NCBI RefSeq assembly: GCF_026239655.1 | Contig: NZ_JAPIVO010000002.1 | Span: forward strand, 434,001 to 498,000 | Origin: Pedobacter sp. MR2016-24 | GTDB taxonomy: Bacteria; Bacteroidota; Bacteroidia; Sphingobacteriales; Sphingobacteriaceae | DNA: 64,000 nt | Direction of reading: 5' to 3' | In this document: in pieces, positions 62,332 through 64,000 of the stretch | Layout: each line of letters begins with the position of its first letter | How positions within the stretch are numbered: the stretch's first letter is position 1 | Made by a program: the position numbers and the translations under genes | The notes under the pieces: model-generated | Seen by the model: the letters and a program-made list of their open reading frames with translations, nothing else | Told to the model about the DNA's origin: nothing | Databases searched by the model: none

Positions 62332-63933
62332 TTGAACACCATCGCCATAATCAGTCTGCTGTTATGTACCGTTTTGGTAGGTTTTTTTTCATGGCTGAAA
62401 AGCCGCAAGATCAAAATCACCAATACGACTTCTCTGTTTTTAGCAAACCGTAACAATAGTTTCTGGCTCGTTGCAGGATCACTTTTCCTCAGCAACCTGA
62501 GCGCTAATCAGTTTATCGGCGAGAATGAATCGGTATATCTAAATAATATGACTATCATAGGCTGGGGAGTAAGTTCTGTGCTGGCCATGTTAGTGGTATC
62601 GGAATTTTTAATGCCGGTCTATTTCAGGAGTGGTGTCATTACTACGCCCGATTTTCTGGAAGCACGTTATGACCAAGGGACTAAACGATTGGTGTCGACC
62701 GTCTTCTTACTGAGTTATATTGTAAATATGCTGCCGACAGTGCTTTATACCGGTGCGGTGGCATTCAATGGAATGTTCAATATCAATGAGGTATTACATG
62801 TAGGTTACTGGCAGGGTATATGGATACTGGTATGGGGAATGGGCATTATTGGCTGTGGTTACTGTATCATGGGTGGCTTAAAGGCCATATCAGTTTCTGA
62901 TAGTATCCTGAGTTTTGGGATGCTGATCATTGCTGTTATTTTGCCATTATATGGATTGAGATACCTGGGAGAGGGAAGTATTACTGAAGGTATCAGCATC
63001 ATTGTCTCCAGCAAAACAGCTCATCTCAATGCCATCGGAACAGCTGCGGACGCCGTACCATTTTCTACCATTTTTACCGGGATGCTGATAGTAAATATCT
63101 ATTACTGGGGTATGGAGCAATACATTGTTCAGCAGTCCTTGTCGGCCAAAAACCTCAGTGAATCCCAAAAAGGTATTGCTCTGGCCTGTGTAGCGAAGTT
63201 GTTAAGTCCTTTATTAATCAATGTGCCCGGACTAATTGCTGTCCACCTTTATCCTGATCTGGTCAATACTGCGCAGGTGTTCCCTTTGCTGATAAAAGAT
63301 GTTTTGCCGGCCGTATTTATCGGGCTGACGGGTAGTGTGATCTTTGGCTCGGCTATTACCGTTTATAATGCGGGCCTCAATAGCAGCAGTACACTTTTTG
63401 TATTGAATATTTATAAACCCTGGAAAAGTAAACAGGGGATAAATGTACCTGAGCGCGAACTTGTCAAAACGGCCAAACTTTTTGAAGTCGTCATTTCGCT
63501 GCTGGCCATGTTTATCGCCCCCTTCTTCATTTTTGCCGATAAAGGCTTTTATATGTATCTGCAGGAGGTTTCCGGCATTTTTAGCATTCCTATCTTCACC
63601 ATTATTCTGGTTGGGATGATCACTAAAAAAGTACCCGCAATTGCCGCGAAAGCGGCGATTGTGTTTTATATCTTATGTTATGTCCTCCTGCATTTCCTCT
63701 CTCCGGTAAAAATGCACTTCCTGCATCTGATGGCTATTTTATTTATAGTAACGATGGGAATCATGTTACTCATTGGCAAATTGTATCCGATGGCACAGCC
63801 CTATGAGCGAGCGAAAAATATGCTGAAGGTGGTCCATCCCTGGAAGTACCGTTATTTTGCGGCAGCCGTGCTGATGATATTGATGGTGCTGGTCTTCCTG
63901 ATCTTCTCTCCACTGGTACTTGCAAAGGGCTGA
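62332..63933 (+). CDS. sodium:solute symporter (SSS family, SGLT-like)
   Basis: A 533-aa inner-membrane protein with about 14 hydrophobic segments. The SSS pattern is present: SLFLANRNNSFWLVAGSLFLSNLSANQFIGENESVY, then TTPDFLEARYDQGTKR and GGLKAISVSDSILSFGML. It should import a sugar or a related solute with sodium. No ATG fits; the frame begins with TTG at 62332, giving MNTIAIISLLLCTVLVGFFS, the usual family start. It follows the GntR-family gene at 9 bp and is the last gene of the window. Confidence 0.9.
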   Translation: MNTIAIISLLLCTVLVGFFSWLKSRKIKITNTTSLFLANRNNSFWLVAGSLFLSNLSANQFIGENESVYLNNMTIIGWGVSSVLAMLVVSEFLMPVYFRSGVITTPDFLEARYDQGTKRLVSTVFLLSYIVNMLPTVLYTGAVAFNGMFNINEVLHVGYWQGIWILVWGMGIIGCGYCIMGGLKAISVSDSILSFGMLIIAVILPLYGLRYLGEGSITEGISIIVSSKTAHLNAIGTAADAVPFSTIFTGMLIVNIYYWGMEQYIVQQSLSAKNLSESQKGIALACVAKLLSPLLINVPGLIAVHLYPDLVNTAQVFPLLIKDVLPAVFIGLTGSVIFGSAITVYNAGLNSSSTLFVLNIYKPWKSKQGINVPERELVKTAKLFEVVISLLAMFIAPFFIFADKGFYMYLQEVSGIFSIPIFTIILVGMITKKVPAIAAKAAIVFYILCYVLLHFLSPVKMHFLHLMAILFIVTMGIMLLIGKLYPMAQPYERAKNMLKVVHPWKYRYFAAAVLMILMVLVFLIFSPLVLAKG

Positions 63934-64000
63934 TTCGCTTTTTTTGCAGGGAACACCATTTTTATTTGCAAATACAAGTAAACTTTCACACCTTTAAATT

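Noticed and set aside
1..64000. CRISPR array, tRNA, rRNA or prophage
   Set aside because: No regularly spaced repeats, no tRNA-like cloverleaf noticed, no rRNA sequence and no phage structural genes were seen on reading the window.

Overview
The window reads as chromosomal DNA of a Bacteroidota bacterium, most likely a soil or water member of the Sphingobacteriaceae (Pedobacter-like). Evidence seen directly: three SusC/SusD outer-membrane uptake pairs, one-protein Y_Y_Y/LuxR sensor regulators, an ECF sigma/FecR pair feeding an STN-bearing receptor, many lipoproteins with a Cys right after a short hydrophobic leader, and promoter -7 elements of the Bacteroidota type TAnnTTTG upstream of many genes. 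No rRNA, tRNA, CRISPR array or intact insertion sequence was recognised. The genus is an inference.

Layout. 0-1.3 kb: a small toxin-antitoxin-like unit, a 54-aa protein followed by a PARP-like ADP-ribosyltransferase split by a frameshift, with a palindrome over its promoter. 1.3-12.5 kb: a beta-1,3-glucan (laminarin-type) utilisation locus with a sensor regulator, a surface glycan-binding lipoprotein, SusC, SusD, a GH158-like glucanase and a GH16 laminarinase. 12.5-13.5 kb: a gene-free kilobase with a poly-C tract, a palindrome and an orphan promoter/terminator pair. 13.5-21.4 kb: a second SusCD locus with a discoidin-like lipoprotein, a BSP-type metallopeptidase with an internal duplication, a C39-like cysteine-peptidase-like protein and a decayed GxGYxYP remnant. 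21.4-27.4 kb: two HxlR-regulated divergent units (an SDR and an MFS exporter) around a beta-barrel/lipoprotein pair. 27.4-34 kb: a mannoside locus with a GntR/UTRA regulator, a two-domain mannose-6-phosphate isomerase, a sugar porter and a divergent GH92 lipoprotein. 34-44.6 kb: housekeeping and sensory genes (DinB, PAS kinase, AraC, HD domain, DUF4397, DUF2141, beta-barrel, a LytS/LytTR pair, DUF808). 44.8-56.4 kb: an ECF sigma/FecR/STN-SusC/SusD operon that continues into a large thioredoxin-fold protein, an S41 C-terminal-processing protease and a DUF4369-thioredoxin protein, closed by a 21-bp perfect hairpin. 56.4-61.1 kb: a small lipoprotein, a PQQ-type sugar dehydrogenase, a luciferase-like monooxygenase, an orphan ParA with a tiny partner, and a Cys-rich TonB-domain membrane protein. 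61.3-64 kb: a GntR-family regulator with a sugar-sensor-like C-terminus, followed by an SSS symporter that starts with TTG.

How they fit together: the laminarin and mannose loci follow familiar logic (sense, bind, import, cleave). The functionally open regions are the second SusCD locus, whose accessory genes are peptidase-like rather than glycoside hydrolases, and the sigma-FecR-SusCD operon, whose accessory genes are thioredoxins and a protease. Those two, together with the damaged ART module, are the best candidates for undescribed biology. All functional calls rest on motif recognition by eye; no database search was run.
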